This document shows, in pieces, positions 37,945-46,710 of a stretch of 64,000 nucleotides of DNA; the stretch's first letter is position 1; every line of letters begins with the position of its first letter. The DNA comes from Verrucomicrobiales bacterium (GTDB taxonomy: Bacteria; Verrucomicrobiota; Verrucomicrobiia; Verrucomicrobiales; DEV007): the NCBI GenBank assembly GCA_016795385.1, contig JAEUHI010000046.1, forward strand, positions 1-64,000, given 5' to 3'. The notes under the pieces were generated by a model. That model was not told where the DNA came from. It was given only the letters and a program-made list of their open reading frames with translations, and did not search any database. Made by a program: the position numbers and the translations under genes.

Positions 37945-38909
37945 AAGGAAAAGCTTGGGATAAGATCCTACTTTTGGTGGCGGGGCTTGCAACCATCGCA
38001 GGTTCCGTGGTGCTGTCTTTGAAGGCTCAAGGTTTCGCCGAACGTTTTGTGCTGCAGCCAGGAAAGGCGAACGACGAACTTCCCGAAACCCAGAAGACGA
38101 TTTCAGACATCGCGAAATCGCTCGTCGACAAGGAGCAGAAGTGGGCAAACTCGAACAAGGGGGTTGCCGGGACGGCAGTACCCTTGTTCGTCTCGATTCC
38201 CTTGGTGGAGAAGGAGGGAACGGTCATCAACATGATCGACCCGAGTTCCGCTCCCCTGCGCCCGCCGGTCCCGAATTCGTGGCTCATGGAGCACAATCTG
38301 GATTTCCTGAATGCCGGAGTTCTCGGTCAGGACCCTGACTCGGACGGCTTCACAAGCGGGGCGGAATTTGAGGCGAAGACCAATCCCAAGGATTCCCAGT
38401 CACATCCACCCTACGCCTCCAAGTTGATTTTCGCTTCGCGTCAGCAGGAGCTTTACATCTTGAAATTTGCGGCGAAGCCCGATCCGGAGCGATTCCAGAT
38501 CAACCGACTGCCCACCGCGAAATGGCCCCAGGGCAAGAACATGTATCTCCGCGTCGGAGAGACCTCCGAGGACGGCCAGTTTCGGGTGGACAGTTTTGAG
38601 GAGAAGCGCGCCAGGAATGCTCAGGGAATCGAGGTGGACGCCTCGGAGATCAAGATCACCTTCATCCCCAAGAACGAGCCATATTCTCTGGTCCGGGGTG
38701 TCGATACCCAGATTCCGACCTACTACGCGGAGATGAAATTCGAGCTCGATCCGCAGTTCCAGCAGTATGTCAAGGAAGGTGATACCTTCAATCTCGTCAC
38801 CGACCCCGACACCAAATACCGTGTCGTCAAAGTCAACGAGAACTCGGTCGTGATCACTTACCAAACCGGTTCCGAGCCCGAACAAACCGTTGAGATTCCC
38901 AAGAAGTAA
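37941..38909 (+). CDS. Amuc_1099-like periplasmic protein of the secretin complex
   Basis: 322 residues. An N-terminal helix (about 8-25) anchors a periplasmic protein. An EF-hand-like or thrombospondin-type calcium motif is visible in QDPDSDGFTSGAEFEAKTNP (about 131-150). The C-terminal half is beta-rich and ends with FNLVTDPDTKYRVVKVNENS, then VVITYQTGSE. By position it takes the PilP/GspC place, bridging the inner-membrane proteins and the secretin. The sequence itself is not clearly PilP-like. The start overlaps the preceding gene by four bases. The family call relies on synteny with Amuc_1099. Confidence 0.7.
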   Translation: MKGKAWDKILLLVAGLATIAGSVVLSLKAQGFAERFVLQPGKANDELPETQKTISDIAKSLVDKEQKWANSNKGVAGTAVPLFVSIPLVEKEGTVINMIDPSSAPLRPPVPNSWLMEHNLDFLNAGVLGQDPDSDGFTSGAEFEAKTNPKDSQSHPPYASKLIFASRQQELYILKFAAKPDPERFQINRLPTAKWPQGKNMYLRVGETSEDGQFRVDSFEEKRARNAQGIEVDASEIKITFIPKNEPYSLVRGVDTQIPTYYAEMKFELDPQFQQYVKEGDTFNLVTDPDTKYRVVKVNENSVVITYQTGSEPEQTVEIPKK

Positions 38910-38912
38910 CTG

Positions 38913-38942
38913 TTGACATCACGAGAATATTCTGTTTTTGAT
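38913..38942 (+). promoter_or_regulatory. Candidate internal promoter before the secretin gene
   Basis: A perfect TTGACA (38913-38918) and TTTGAT (38937-38942, 4/6) are spaced by 18 bases. A transcript starting near 38949 would exclude the upstream ATG at 38941 and fit the secretin start at 38992. It lies in the only sizeable gap between cluster genes. Confidence 0.35.
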
Positions 38943-38991
38943 GTCGTTTGATACGACCTGCCCGCGTAAACCGCTTGAGCGAGATGATTTT

Positions 38992-41667
38992 ATGAAGAAA
39001 CGAGGATTGACAGCATTTTTCCCCCTTCCGCTGGTTGGCGGGCTGTTCAGTGGTATGGCCGCATTGATGGCGCTTCCGACGCAGGCCGGGCCTGGCGGTT
39101 ATGGAGGTGAAGGTGGTGGGGTTCCAGGCATTGCCACGAACTACGTGATTCGCCTGCAGGAGAACGTGAAGAAGGCCGATGAGGCCGCGCTGCGTGGTTC
39201 TCAATTGATGGCCGATGGAGATTATCAGGGGGCGATCGACCAGTATCGTGCTGCGCTCGATCTTCTTCCCGATGCCCCCATGACGGAGCCTCGTCGTCGT
39301 GCCTACATCAAGCAATTCTCCCGGGCTTCCGTTCTTCTTGCGACGCAGCGAGCCGAGGAAGGTCGTTATCCCGAGGCCATTGCTCTTGTTGAAGAAGTCC
39401 TCCAACCGAGCGTGGATCCCGACAACATCGACGCCAAGCGCCTTCTTGAGCGCCTCAACGATCCCGATTATTACTCTCCGGCGCTCACTCCGTCGCATTT
39501 GGAGCGGGTTCGCCGCGTGAAACTGGCTCTCAAGACCGCGCAAGGCTACATCGATCTCGGCGATTACGATCGGGCCGACCGCGAGTTCAACAAGGTCTTG
39601 AACGATGATCCCTACAACACAGCAGCTCGCCGTGGCATGGAGGAGAACGAGCGCTTCAAGATGAACTACTACGACGCGGCCTACGATCATACCCGCGCCA
39701 AGATGCTCCGCGAAGTTGCCAAGGGCTGGGAAGCCCCCGTGCCCCAGAATTTGGAAAGCGGTCCGAATGTCAGCATTCCGACCGACACGGCCACGATGGA
39801 TATCCGTCGAACCGAGGAGAAGTTGAAGACCATCACCTTGAGCAGCGTTGAATTTTCAGACACGCCGCTGAAGGATGCCCTCATCTTCCTCCAGGAGCGC
39901 AGTGTCGAGCTGGACATCAACGAGTCTGATCCGGCGAAGAAGGGTGTGAACATCATTCTTGACGCGGGCGCAGGTATGGCTCCGGGCGCGGGCGCGGCAC
40001 CTGCCGCAGCCGCTCCTGCTGCCGGCGGAGGCCTCGCATTTGAGACTGGGGCTGCGCCCGTAGCTGCCGGGGGGGGTGGGATCGGTGACACCTTGATCAC
40101 GTTGCGTTTGTCCAATGTTCCGCTTGCCGAGGCACTTCGTTACACCACTTCGTTGGCGCAGCTGAAGTACAAGGTGGAGCCCTTCGCTGTGAAGGTGGTT
40201 CCAATTTCGACGCCTGAAGCGGAAATCTTCACGAATGTCTATGTGGTCCCTCCGACCTTCCTCTCCACCGATGCGGGAGGCGGCGGAGGCGGTGGAGGCG
40301 GTGCCGCTGCGGCCGATCCTTTCGCCGAGCCTGTCGCTGCCGGCGGTGGTGCCGCCCCAGGTGGTCGCCGCAATGCGAAGCAGATCCTTGAGAGCGCCGG
40401 AATCACCTTCGGTGCCGGGGCCAGTGCCATTTACAATGCCACGACCTCCCAGTTGATTGTGCGGAACACCCAGGATCAGATGGAGTTGGTTGAGGCCTAT
40501 ATCGAGTCCATCGTTCAAGGGGTGGAGAAGCAGATTTACATCACTTCCCGTTTCGTGGAGATCAGCGAAGAAGATGGCAGTGAGCTTGGTTTCGATTGGT
40601 TGCTCGGACCCTTCAATCTTGGATCGACGCCCCGTGTTTTCGGTGCGGGTGGAACGGTGGGGAACCAAGTGGGTGCCGGTGACGCCCAAAACTATAGTTT
40701 TGTCAATCCGGCCACGCAGCTGCCTGTGGGTTTCAACAACGTTACCGCTGGTCTTCGCTCTGGCTCTCAGGGGATCGACAGCAATTCGATCGATGCCTTG
40801 ATTGCTGAGGCAGCCGGATCCGCAACGGGTGGTGGTTCGTTGATGGCGCCTGCCGTCTTCGGGATCGCAGGCGTCTTCACCGACCCGCAGTTCCACGTCA
40901 TGATTCGTGCTTTGGACCAGAAGAAGGGAGTCGACCTCCTCTCGGCCCCGTCAGTCATGGCACGCAGCGGTCAACGTGCCAAGATCGAGGTGATTCGCGA
41001 ATTCATTTATCCCACCGAGTATGATCCGCCGGAAATCCCCAACCAGTTTGGTGGCAGTGTAGCACTGGGTGGTGTTGGTGGTACTACTGCGGGCGGTGGT
41101 TTCCCTGTCACCCCTGCCACACCCACCGCATTCGAAACCCGTAACACTGGGGTGACTCTCGAAGTGGATCCGGTGCTCGGCGCGGATGAGTTCACGATCG
41201 ATCTGAACCTCGCTCCCGAGGTGGTGGAATTCGATGGATTCATCAATTACGGAAGCCCCATTCTGACTTCCTCGGTGAATGCTCTCGGTCTTGTGCAGCC
41301 TGTGGTTGTCACAGAGAACCGAATTGAGATGCCGATTTTCAACACACGCAAAGTCACCACGCAGGTCACCATCTGGGATGGTCAGACCGTCGCGCTGGGT
41401 GGCCTCATCCGCGAAGACATCCAGGACGTTGAGGACAAGATTCCCTTCCTCGGTGATCTTCCGGTCGCTGGTCGGCTCTTCCGCTCGAGCGTGGAACTCC
41501 ACCTCAAGCGCAACCTGACGGTTTTCGTCCAAGCCCAGCTCATGGACCCGGCCGGCATGCCGATCAATGGTCGTCTCAAGGATGAGCCGCTCCCCGAGCC
41601 GGTTCCCCGCCCTCCGATCACGACGCCGGCCGCCTTCGCTCCCGGTCCGGTGCCCTACCAGAAGTAA
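38992..41667 (+). CDS. Secretin (GspD/PilQ-type outer-membrane channel), Amuc_1098-like
   Basis: 891 residues from the ATG at 38992, chosen because a signal peptide follows (MKKRGLTAFFPLPLVGG to QAGPGG); an upstream ATG at 38941 would bury it. The N-terminal third holds TPR-like helices (GSQLMADGDYQGAIDQYRAA and AQGYIDLGDYDRADREFNKV). N-type domains follow (TLSSVEFSDTPLKDALIFLQ), carrying Gly/Ala-rich insertions, one with eight consecutive Gly. The C-terminal secretin core (about 520-855) ends with DKIPFLGDLPVAGRLFRS and KRNLTVFVQAQLMDPAG, the diagnostic block. It forms the outer-membrane ring of a type IV pilus or type II secretion-like machine. A hairpin terminator follows. Confidence 0.92.
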   Translation: MKKRGLTAFFPLPLVGGLFSGMAALMALPTQAGPGGYGGEGGGVPGIATNYVIRLQENVKKADEAALRGSQLMADGDYQGAIDQYRAALDLLPDAPMTEPRRRAYIKQFSRASVLLATQRAEEGRYPEAIALVEEVLQPSVDPDNIDAKRLLERLNDPDYYSPALTPSHLERVRRVKLALKTAQGYIDLGDYDRADREFNKVLNDDPYNTAARRGMEENERFKMNYYDAAYDHTRAKMLREVAKGWEAPVPQNLESGPNVSIPTDTATMDIRRTEEKLKTITLSSVEFSDTPLKDALIFLQERSVELDINESDPAKKGVNIILDAGAGMAPGAGAAPAAAAPAAGGGLAFETGAAPVAAGGGGIGDTLITLRLSNVPLAEALRYTTSLAQLKYKVEPFAVKVVPISTPEAEIFTNVYVVPPTFLSTDAGGGGGGGGGAAAADPFAEPVAAGGGAAPGGRRNAKQILESAGITFGAGASAIYNATTSQLIVRNTQDQMELVEAYIESIVQGVEKQIYITSRFVEISEEDGSELGFDWLLGPFNLGSTPRVFGAGGTVGNQVGAGDAQNYSFVNPATQLPVGFNNVTAGLRSGSQGIDSNSIDALIAEAAGSATGGGSLMAPAVFGIAGVFTDPQFHVMIRALDQKKGVDLLSAPSVMARSGQRAKIEVIREFIYPTEYDPPEIPNQFGGSVALGGVGGTTAGGGFPVTPATPTAFETRNTGVTLEVDPVLGADEFTIDLNLAPEVVEFDGFINYGSPILTSSVNALGLVQPVVVTENRIEMPIFNTRKVTTQVTIWDGQTVALGGLIREDIQDVEDKIPFLGDLPVAGRLFRSSVELHLKRNLTVFVQAQLMDPAGMPINGRLKDEPLPEPVPRPPITTPAAFAPGPVPYQK

Positions 41668-41720
41668 TCGGATCGGTTGCCTCACCCCTCGCACAGCTGC
41701 AGGTGATGAGCACCTTCGGA

Positions 41721-41747
41721 AACGCGGTCCTCTGGACCGCGTTTTTT
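41721..41747 (+). terminator. Rho-independent terminator ending the secretin cluster
   Basis: A perfect 10-bp stem (AACGCGGTCC at 41721-41730 with 41734-41743), a 3-base loop and a T tract. It separates the secretin cluster from coaE. Confidence 0.93.
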
Positions 41748-41764
41748 GTTTGGAGAGGTCTTGA

Positions 41765-42382
41765 ATGAAGGTTATTGCGGTAAGCGGAGGGGTTGCGTGT
41801 GGGAAGTCGGGATTCTCTCGGCGATTCGTCGAGCGTGCCGGGTCAGGGCGTGCCGGAGTGATCAACTGCGACGAGATCGTCGCCGAGCTTTATCAGGATC
41901 CCGGGGTGGTGGAGGATTTGGCCGGGGTGGGAAGGTCTTGTGGCCGTGATCTCACCGATTCAACGGGGGGGCTGGACCGTCGGAAGCTGCGAGAACTCCT
42001 GTTTGATAATTCCCAATTCCGTGTCAGGATTGAGGAGGTTGTGCATCCCCTGGTGTTCCAGAGGGTCATTTCCCGGCTGAACGCACTTTCCGACATGGTT
42101 CGGATGACGTTGATCGAAGTGCCATTGCTCTATGAAGTGGATTTCCCTCTGAATCGGGATCTTGACTTGGTGGTGGCCTCTTCAAGACGGGTGCAGTATC
42201 GCCGACTGCTTGATGTCCGGGGATTGGAACCAGCCCTGGCCGAGCGGATTCTCAATGCGCAGATGCCCTTGGCAGATAAGATCCGGAGAGCGGATGTCGT
42301 GGTCTGGAACGACGGAAGTCTTGCGGCTTTCGAAAACCAGATCGACCACCTTTTCCAACGTTGTGAAACGATTTTTAACTGA
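41765..42382 (+). CDS. coaE: Dephospho-CoA kinase
   Basis: 205 residues. It performs the last step of coenzyme A synthesis, phosphorylating the 3'-hydroxyl of dephospho-CoA. The P-loop is SGGVACGKSGFSRRF (about 7-21), the lid/CoA region has NCDEIVAELY, and the conserved VPLLYEVDFPLNRDLDLVVA with its following Gln/Arg block is intact. A clear GGAGAGG ribosome site lies six bases before the ATG. The stop is directly followed by the rho ATG (TGAATG), so the two genes form one unit. Confidence 0.94.
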   Translation: MKVIAVSGGVACGKSGFSRRFVERAGSGRAGVINCDEIVAELYQDPGVVEDLAGVGRSCGRDLTDSTGGLDRRKLRELLFDNSQFRVRIEEVVHPLVFQRVISRLNALSDMVRMTLIEVPLLYEVDFPLNRDLDLVVASSRRVQYRRLLDVRGLEPALAERILNAQMPLADKIRRADVVVWNDGSLAAFENQIDHLFQRCETIFN

Positions 42383-43786
42383 ATGACAGATTCTCAATCG
42401 CCCGAAACCTCTGACACCTCCGTTGCTCTGGAGTCCGAGGAAAGCAAAGTCATCCCCGTTCCGGAGAAGGTCGATATCAACGAGTTTCAGAGGAAGTCTC
42501 TTGCCGATCTTCACGACATCGCGCAAGAAATTGGACTTCGCGTTGCGGGTGTAAGATCGAAACATCACCTCATCTTCGAGATCCTGAAGTTTTACGGAAA
42601 CCGGGGCACGGTGATGGAGGCCGAAGGTTTCCTCGATTACACGGGTGACAGCTTCGGGTTCCTCCGATGGCCGGATTTCAGTTTCGCGGCCAACATGGAC
42701 GATGTTTACATCGCCGCGAACTTCGTGAAGAGGTACGAAATGCGCCCGGGGCAGCTTGCGCGATGCCTTGTCCGTGCACCGCGCGAGAGGGAGAAGTTTC
42801 TCTCGGTGGAGGAAGTTTTGAGTATCGAAGGCCGGCCGGTCGACGAGTGGACTGCGCCGGTGGGTTTTGATGATCTCAAGGCGATGTTTCCCTCCGAAAG
42901 GCTGATTCTCGAAACTCCCGGGAATGGGGCCGTCTCCCCGCGGGTGATCGATCTGGTTTCTCCCTTGGGAAAAGGCCAGCGGGGTCTCATCGTTGCGCCT
43001 CCGCGCGGTGGAAAGACGATTCTTCTCAAGAACATCGCCGTCTCGATCCATCAGAATAATCCGGAGACGGAGTTGATCGTGCTCCTGCTCGATGAGCGTC
43101 CGGAAGAGGTCACCGATTTCCGCGAAACCGTGGACGCGGCCATTTTCAGTTCGACTTTCGATGAGTCGTCGAATCGTCACATTGACGTGGCGGACATGGT
43201 CCTCAACCGTGCGAAGCGTCTCGTCGAGATCGGAAAGGACGTGGTCGTCCTTTTGGACAGTCTCACTCGTCTCGCGCGAGCCCACAATTCGTCCCGGCAG
43301 TCGGGCGGGAACGGAGGCTTTCCCGGAAATGGTGGGGGAAAACATCAACGTCATGGTGGTGGCGGAGGGGGCGGTCCCATCGGCAGCGGAGGCATTTCAC
43401 CCAAGGCTCTCGAGCGCTCGCGGCGGTTTTTCGGCGCGGCGCGGAATGTGGATGGAGGCGGCAGCCTCACGATTCTGGCGACGTGTCTCATCGAAACGGA
43501 TAGCCGGATGGACGATGTGATCTTCGAGGAATTCAAAGGAACGGGGAACATGGAGATCACCTTGGACCGGGAAATGGCGGAGTCCCGGATCTTCCCGGCA
43601 ATCCACCTGTTGAAGAGCGGCACCCGGAAAGACGAGTTGCTTTATCACCCGGAGGAGTATCTGCGCATCAACTCCCTCCGGAAACAGCTGGCACAGCGAC
43701 CGGCACCGGAGGCGATGGTCGTGTTGCTGAAGACGATCCGTTCGACCCGATCGAACGCCGAATTGCTCCTGCGGGGCATCCAGTGA
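42383..43786 (+). CDS. rho: Transcription termination factor Rho with glycine-rich expansion of the Q-loop region
   Basis: 467 residues. The N-terminal helix bundle has [20 protein letters not shown] and the RNA-binding OB domain contains [20 protein letters not shown]. The motor domain has Walker [12 protein letters not shown] with Lys211 (usually PPxAGKT), Walker [16 protein letters not shown] and the end-block [10 protein letters not shown]. Between ARAHN and GGISPKAL, where E. coli Rho has the 11-residue lead into the RNA-contacting Q-loop, there are 33 residues rich in Gly with Lys/His/Arg (303-335, DNA 43289-43387). The GVD of the usual loop reads GIS here. The gene abuts coaE and overlaps rnd by one start codon. 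Confidence 0.93.
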   Translation: MTDSQSPETSDTSVALESEESKVIPVPEKVDINEFQRKSLADLHDIAQEIGLRVAGVRSKHHLIFEILKFYGNRGTVMEAEGFLDYTGDSFGFLRWPDFSFAANMDDVYIAANFVKRYEMRPGQLARCLVRAPREREKFLSVEEVLSIEGRPVDEWTAPVGFDDLKAMFPSERLILETPGNGAVSPRVIDLVSPLGKGQRGLIVAPPRGGKTILLKNIAVSIHQNNPETELIVLLLDERPEEVTDFRETVDAAIFSSTFDESSNRHIDVADMVLNRAKRLVEIGKDVVVLLDSLTRLARAHNSSRQSGGNGGFPGNGGGKHQRHGGGGGGGPIGSGGISPKALERSRRFFGAARNVDGGGSLTILATCLIETDSRMDDVIFEEFKGTGNMEITLDREMAESRIFPAIHLLKSGTRKDELLYHPEEYLRINSLRKQLAQRPAPEAMVVLLKTIRSTRSNAELLLRGIQ

Positions 43787-43791
43787 GCAAC

Positions 43792-44928
43792 ATGAATGTC
43801 GGCGCATCGATGACGGAATCCTTGGAATCGGCATCAGAGACCTACATCGATGATCCTGCCGTTTTGCGGGATTTCGTGGATCGGGCCGATCGTTCTTGTT
43901 CCTACTCGGTCTGTTCGATCGATACGGAGGCAGACAGCATGCATTCGTATGAGACCAAACTTTGTCTCATCCAGTTTTCTTTCCCGGGAGCTCTGGCGAT
44001 CATCGACCCCTTGACTCTTGGTGCCGAGGGGCTCACGGAATTCGTCCGTTTTGTGGACCGTTTCGAGGTGGTGTGGATGCATGGTGCGGACTACGACATT
44101 TCCCTGCTCAACAGCACCTTTTCCTGGGTGCCGCGGACCATCTACGATACCCAGGTCGCAGCCCGTTTGCTCGGGGTCGGGAAGTTCGGATTGGCGAATC
44201 TTCTCGAAGACGAGTATGGCGTGAAACTCTCGAAGCAATCGCAGAAGGCTGATTGGAGCCGACGCCCCCTCAGCGACAAGATGCTGGAATACGCCTACAA
44301 CGACGTCCGGTACCTGATCGATCTCGGCGAGAAGTATCTCATCCGACTCCGTGAAGTTGGACGGTTGGAGTGGTTTTTTGAGAGTTGCCGTGCCGCACAG
44401 GAGTCGGTACTGAACCGTAGTGGCAAGTCGGAGGACGATCTTTGGCGGGTCAATGGATGGGGGCGTCTCTCCCCGAAAGGGCTCCACTACCTCAAGCACC
44501 TCTGGCTTTGGCGTGATGATGAGTGCCGTCGTCTGGACCGGCCCGCCTTCAAATTCCTGGGGAATCAGGAGATTCTGAACATGGCCGGGCTGCTCGAGGC
44601 TGGAAAGCGGGTCAGTCCGCCCCATTATCTGCGTCCTGGTCCGGTGAGGCGTCTGTTTGACGCGATCGAGGCGGCTCATTTGGTCGATGCGAAAGAATAT
44701 CCCGTGAAACACCGCCGCTCCGACGGCCCCCGCCTTGAAATCGACGAGGCCTATCTCGAGCGCATCCGCCGGTACCGTGACGGCATCGCCTCCCAATTGG
44801 GGATCGAGCCGACGGTGATCGCGACGCGCTTCGCGATGGAACGTCTCGCGGCCAGCAATGTCCCGGCGGAGGAGAAGCTGGATTGTCTTCTCCAGTGGCA
44901 ACGGGCTCTTTTGGTGGATGGCTTGTGA
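43792..44928 (+). CDS. rnd: Ribonuclease D-type 3'-5' exoribonuclease
   Basis: About 378 residues from the ATG at 43792. A GTG at 43783 overlapping the rho stop (GTGA) is an equally plausible start. The DEDDy exonuclease core is complete: SIDTEADSMHSYETKLCLIQ (ExoI), MHGADYDISLL (ExoII) and YAYNDVRYLIDL (ExoIII with Tyr). The C-terminal HRDC domain begins LSPKGLHYLKHLWLWRDDEC. It trims the 3' ends of tRNA and other stable RNA. Its coupling to rho suggests co-expression, not a proven functional link. It converges with the regulator gene at 45056. Confidence 0.93.
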   Translation: MNVGASMTESLESASETYIDDPAVLRDFVDRADRSCSYSVCSIDTEADSMHSYETKLCLIQFSFPGALAIIDPLTLGAEGLTEFVRFVDRFEVVWMHGADYDISLLNSTFSWVPRTIYDTQVAARLLGVGKFGLANLLEDEYGVKLSKQSQKADWSRRPLSDKMLEYAYNDVRYLIDLGEKYLIRLREVGRLEWFFESCRAAQESVLNRSGKSEDDLWRVNGWGRLSPKGLHYLKHLWLWRDDECRRLDRPAFKFLGNQEILNMAGLLEAGKRVSPPHYLRPGPVRRLFDAIEAAHLVDAKEYPVKHRRSDGPRLEIDEAYLERIRRYRDGIASQLGIEPTVIATRFAMERLAASNVPAEEKLDCLLQWQRALLVDGL

Positions 44929-44986
44929 ACCTCGGGCGCCGAGCTCTGGATACCTCTCTACAAAGAGGAGAGGGGGCGGCAGGGCG

Positions 44987-45031
44987 CAAAAAAAACACCC
45001 TGTTGGCGCCAATCCGGGCCAAACAGGGTGT
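44987..45031 (-). terminator. Rho-independent terminator of the NtrC-type regulator gene
   Basis: ACACCCTGTT (44995-45004) pairs with AACAGGGTGT (45022-45031) in a 10-bp stem. Read on the minus strand it runs into a tract of eight or more T (44988-44995 in complement), so it mainly terminates the minus-strand gene. It also forms a hairpin in transcripts of rnd. Confidence 0.85.
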
Positions 45032-45055
45032 CTGCGAGAGATGCTGTAACAGCGG

Positions 45056-46429
45056 TTAGTTTGACATCATTTTGTCCTTCTCCAGTTTCAAGCCCATCTT
45101 TCGATAGAGTGTGGCAATGGAGACCCCCAGCATGCTGGCGGTTTTTTCGCGCGAGCCGCCGTTGTATTTGAGAGTCTCGCGAATGAAGAGCTTCTCCTGT
45201 TTCCGAACGAAGTCGGAAAGACCGACACCGATGGGGAGGTGGTGGGTGGTCTTTTCATCCTCGTCGGTGATTTCCACCTTTTGAGCCACCTTTGGAGGCA
45301 GGTCGATGGGCCGGATGCGTCCGCCCTCGGCAAAGGCGCAGGCACGCTCCATGGCATTTTGAAGTTCACCGACGTTGCCGGGCCAATTGTAGGATTCGAG
45401 AAGCCGTTTGGCGTATTTGTCGATCTCCGGAACGGAGGTGCTGGTCCGCTCGGCGTGGCGTTTCAAGAAATGCTCAGCGAGCAGGCAGATGTCTTCGGGG
45501 CGGCTGCGAAGCGGGGGAACCTCAATCGGGATCACGGAAATCTTGTAATAGAGGTCTTCCCGGAAGGAGCCGGATTCCACGCAATCCTGCAAAGGCTTGG
45601 CGGAGGAAGCGACAAAACGGAAATCCATCTTTGCCGGGAGTTCACCCATGGCGCGGCGCGACGCGACTTCTTCAAGAAACGCCTCGAGCTTGGACTGGAG
45701 CCGCATGGGCAGCACATGGATCTCCTCCAGGAGGACGGTCCCGCCGGCGGCGCGTGCGAAGAGGGTCTCCGCCTTGCTGCCGGGGCTGCCGAACAACTCG
45801 GCTTCGAGTAGATCCTCGGGGAGTGCGGAACATTGGAGAACTTTGAAGGGGCCGTTGGCGCGGCTGCTCGCGTTGTGAAGGCTGCGGGCTACCATTTGTT
45901 TTCCCGATCCAAACTCGCCCTCAAGCAGAACGGGGGAGTTGCTGTTGGCGATCTTCTCGATGATCTTCTGGATTTCGCGGACTTTCGGGCTGTCCCCGAT
46001 CATCGCGACGGCCGGTTGGGCGATGGTGGAAGGTTGGAATCCGGTCATGCCGGCAGCACTGGCACCACGACGGGCTTGCAATGCCAATTCCACGGTTTTC
46101 TGCAGGTCCGCGAGCTCGAATGGCTTGGTAAGGTAGTCGAAAGCACCCAGGCGCATTGCTTCCACGGCGGATTCGATGGTGCCGTTGCCGGTCACCATGA
46201 TCACTTGCACGGAGGGGTGGTGCTCATTGCCGTAGCGGATCACGTCGAGACCGTCCATGTCCCCGAGTTTGAGATCGACAATCATCAGATCCGGGGTATC
46301 GGCATCCAACGCGATGATCCCGTCGCGACCCGTAAGGACCTCGCTGACTTGGTGGCCCTGCATCCGGCAGGATTTGCCCATCAGGTTCAGAATGGGAGCT
46401 TCATCATCAATGACCAGTATCTTTGCCAT
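45056..46429 (-). CDS. NtrC-family response regulator lacking the sigma-54 GAFTGA loop
   Basis: 457 residues. The receiver domain (1-120) has DDE at the start, phospho-acceptor Asp52 and Lys102. The AAA+ domain has Walker A GEFGSGKQ (171-178) and Walker B VLLEEI, with Glu in place of the usual first Asp. Where sigma-54 activators carry ELFGHxxGAFTGA, this protein reads ELFGSPGSKAETLFARAAGG (211-230), so the sigma-54-contacting loop is missing. The arginine-finger region FREDLYYKI and the Fis-type helix-turn-helix (NGGSREKTASMLGVSIATLY) are present. It probably controls transcription without sigma-54. It is an orphan with no adjacent sensor kinase and is transcribed divergently from the ECF sigma gene. 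Confidence 0.87.
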   Translation of the reverse strand: MAKILVIDDEAPILNLMGKSCRMQGHQVSEVLTGRDGIIALDADTPDLMIVDLKLGDMDGLDVIRYGNEHHPSVQVIMVTGNGTIESAVEAMRLGAFDYLTKPFELADLQKTVELALQARRGASAAGMTGFQPSTIAQPAVAMIGDSPKVREIQKIIEKIANSNSPVLLEGEFGSGKQMVARSLHNASSRANGPFKVLQCSALPEDLLEAELFGSPGSKAETLFARAAGGTVLLEEIHVLPMRLQSKLEAFLEEVASRRAMGELPAKMDFRFVASSAKPLQDCVESGSFREDLYYKISVIPIEVPPLRSRPEDICLLAEHFLKRHAERTSTSVPEIDKYAKRLLESYNWPGNVGELQNAMERACAFAEGGRIRPIDLPPKVAQKVEITDEDEKTTHHLPIGVGLSDFVRKQEKLFIRETLKYNGGSREKTASMLGVSIATLYRKMGLKLEKDKMMSN

Positions 46430-46687
46430 AACGGAGCGGGGTAGAGAATGGTGCGAAAATTCGCGGATTTGGTTAACGCTCGTAAATACTACGGAGATCT
46501 TAATTAACGCAACTAGAAAATCTCAAAAATGCAAAAATCGCTCTCAATTCTGTTTGCGGGCGGTGGCGAAGAGAAGGAGCCGGCGTAGCCCATTTGAGCA
46601 AATTGAAGGCTCTCGTTGAGAAATGAGGGGAATGAAGTTAAGATTTCTTCAAGTTTGTTCTAAGATGTCTTTCCGCGGCGCGTTTGA

Positions 46688-46706
46688 AGCGATGTAATTC
46701 ATCGCT
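46688..46706 (+). promoter_or_regulatory. Palindrome just upstream of the ECF sigma start
   Basis: AGCGATG (46688-46694) and CATCGCT (46700-46706) form a perfect 7-bp inverted repeat with a 5-base spacer, ending four bases before the ATG at 46711. It could be a DNA operator or an mRNA hairpin that limits translation of the sigma factor. Nothing else in the sequence tells these apart. Confidence 0.35.
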
Positions 46707-46710
46707 CCTG

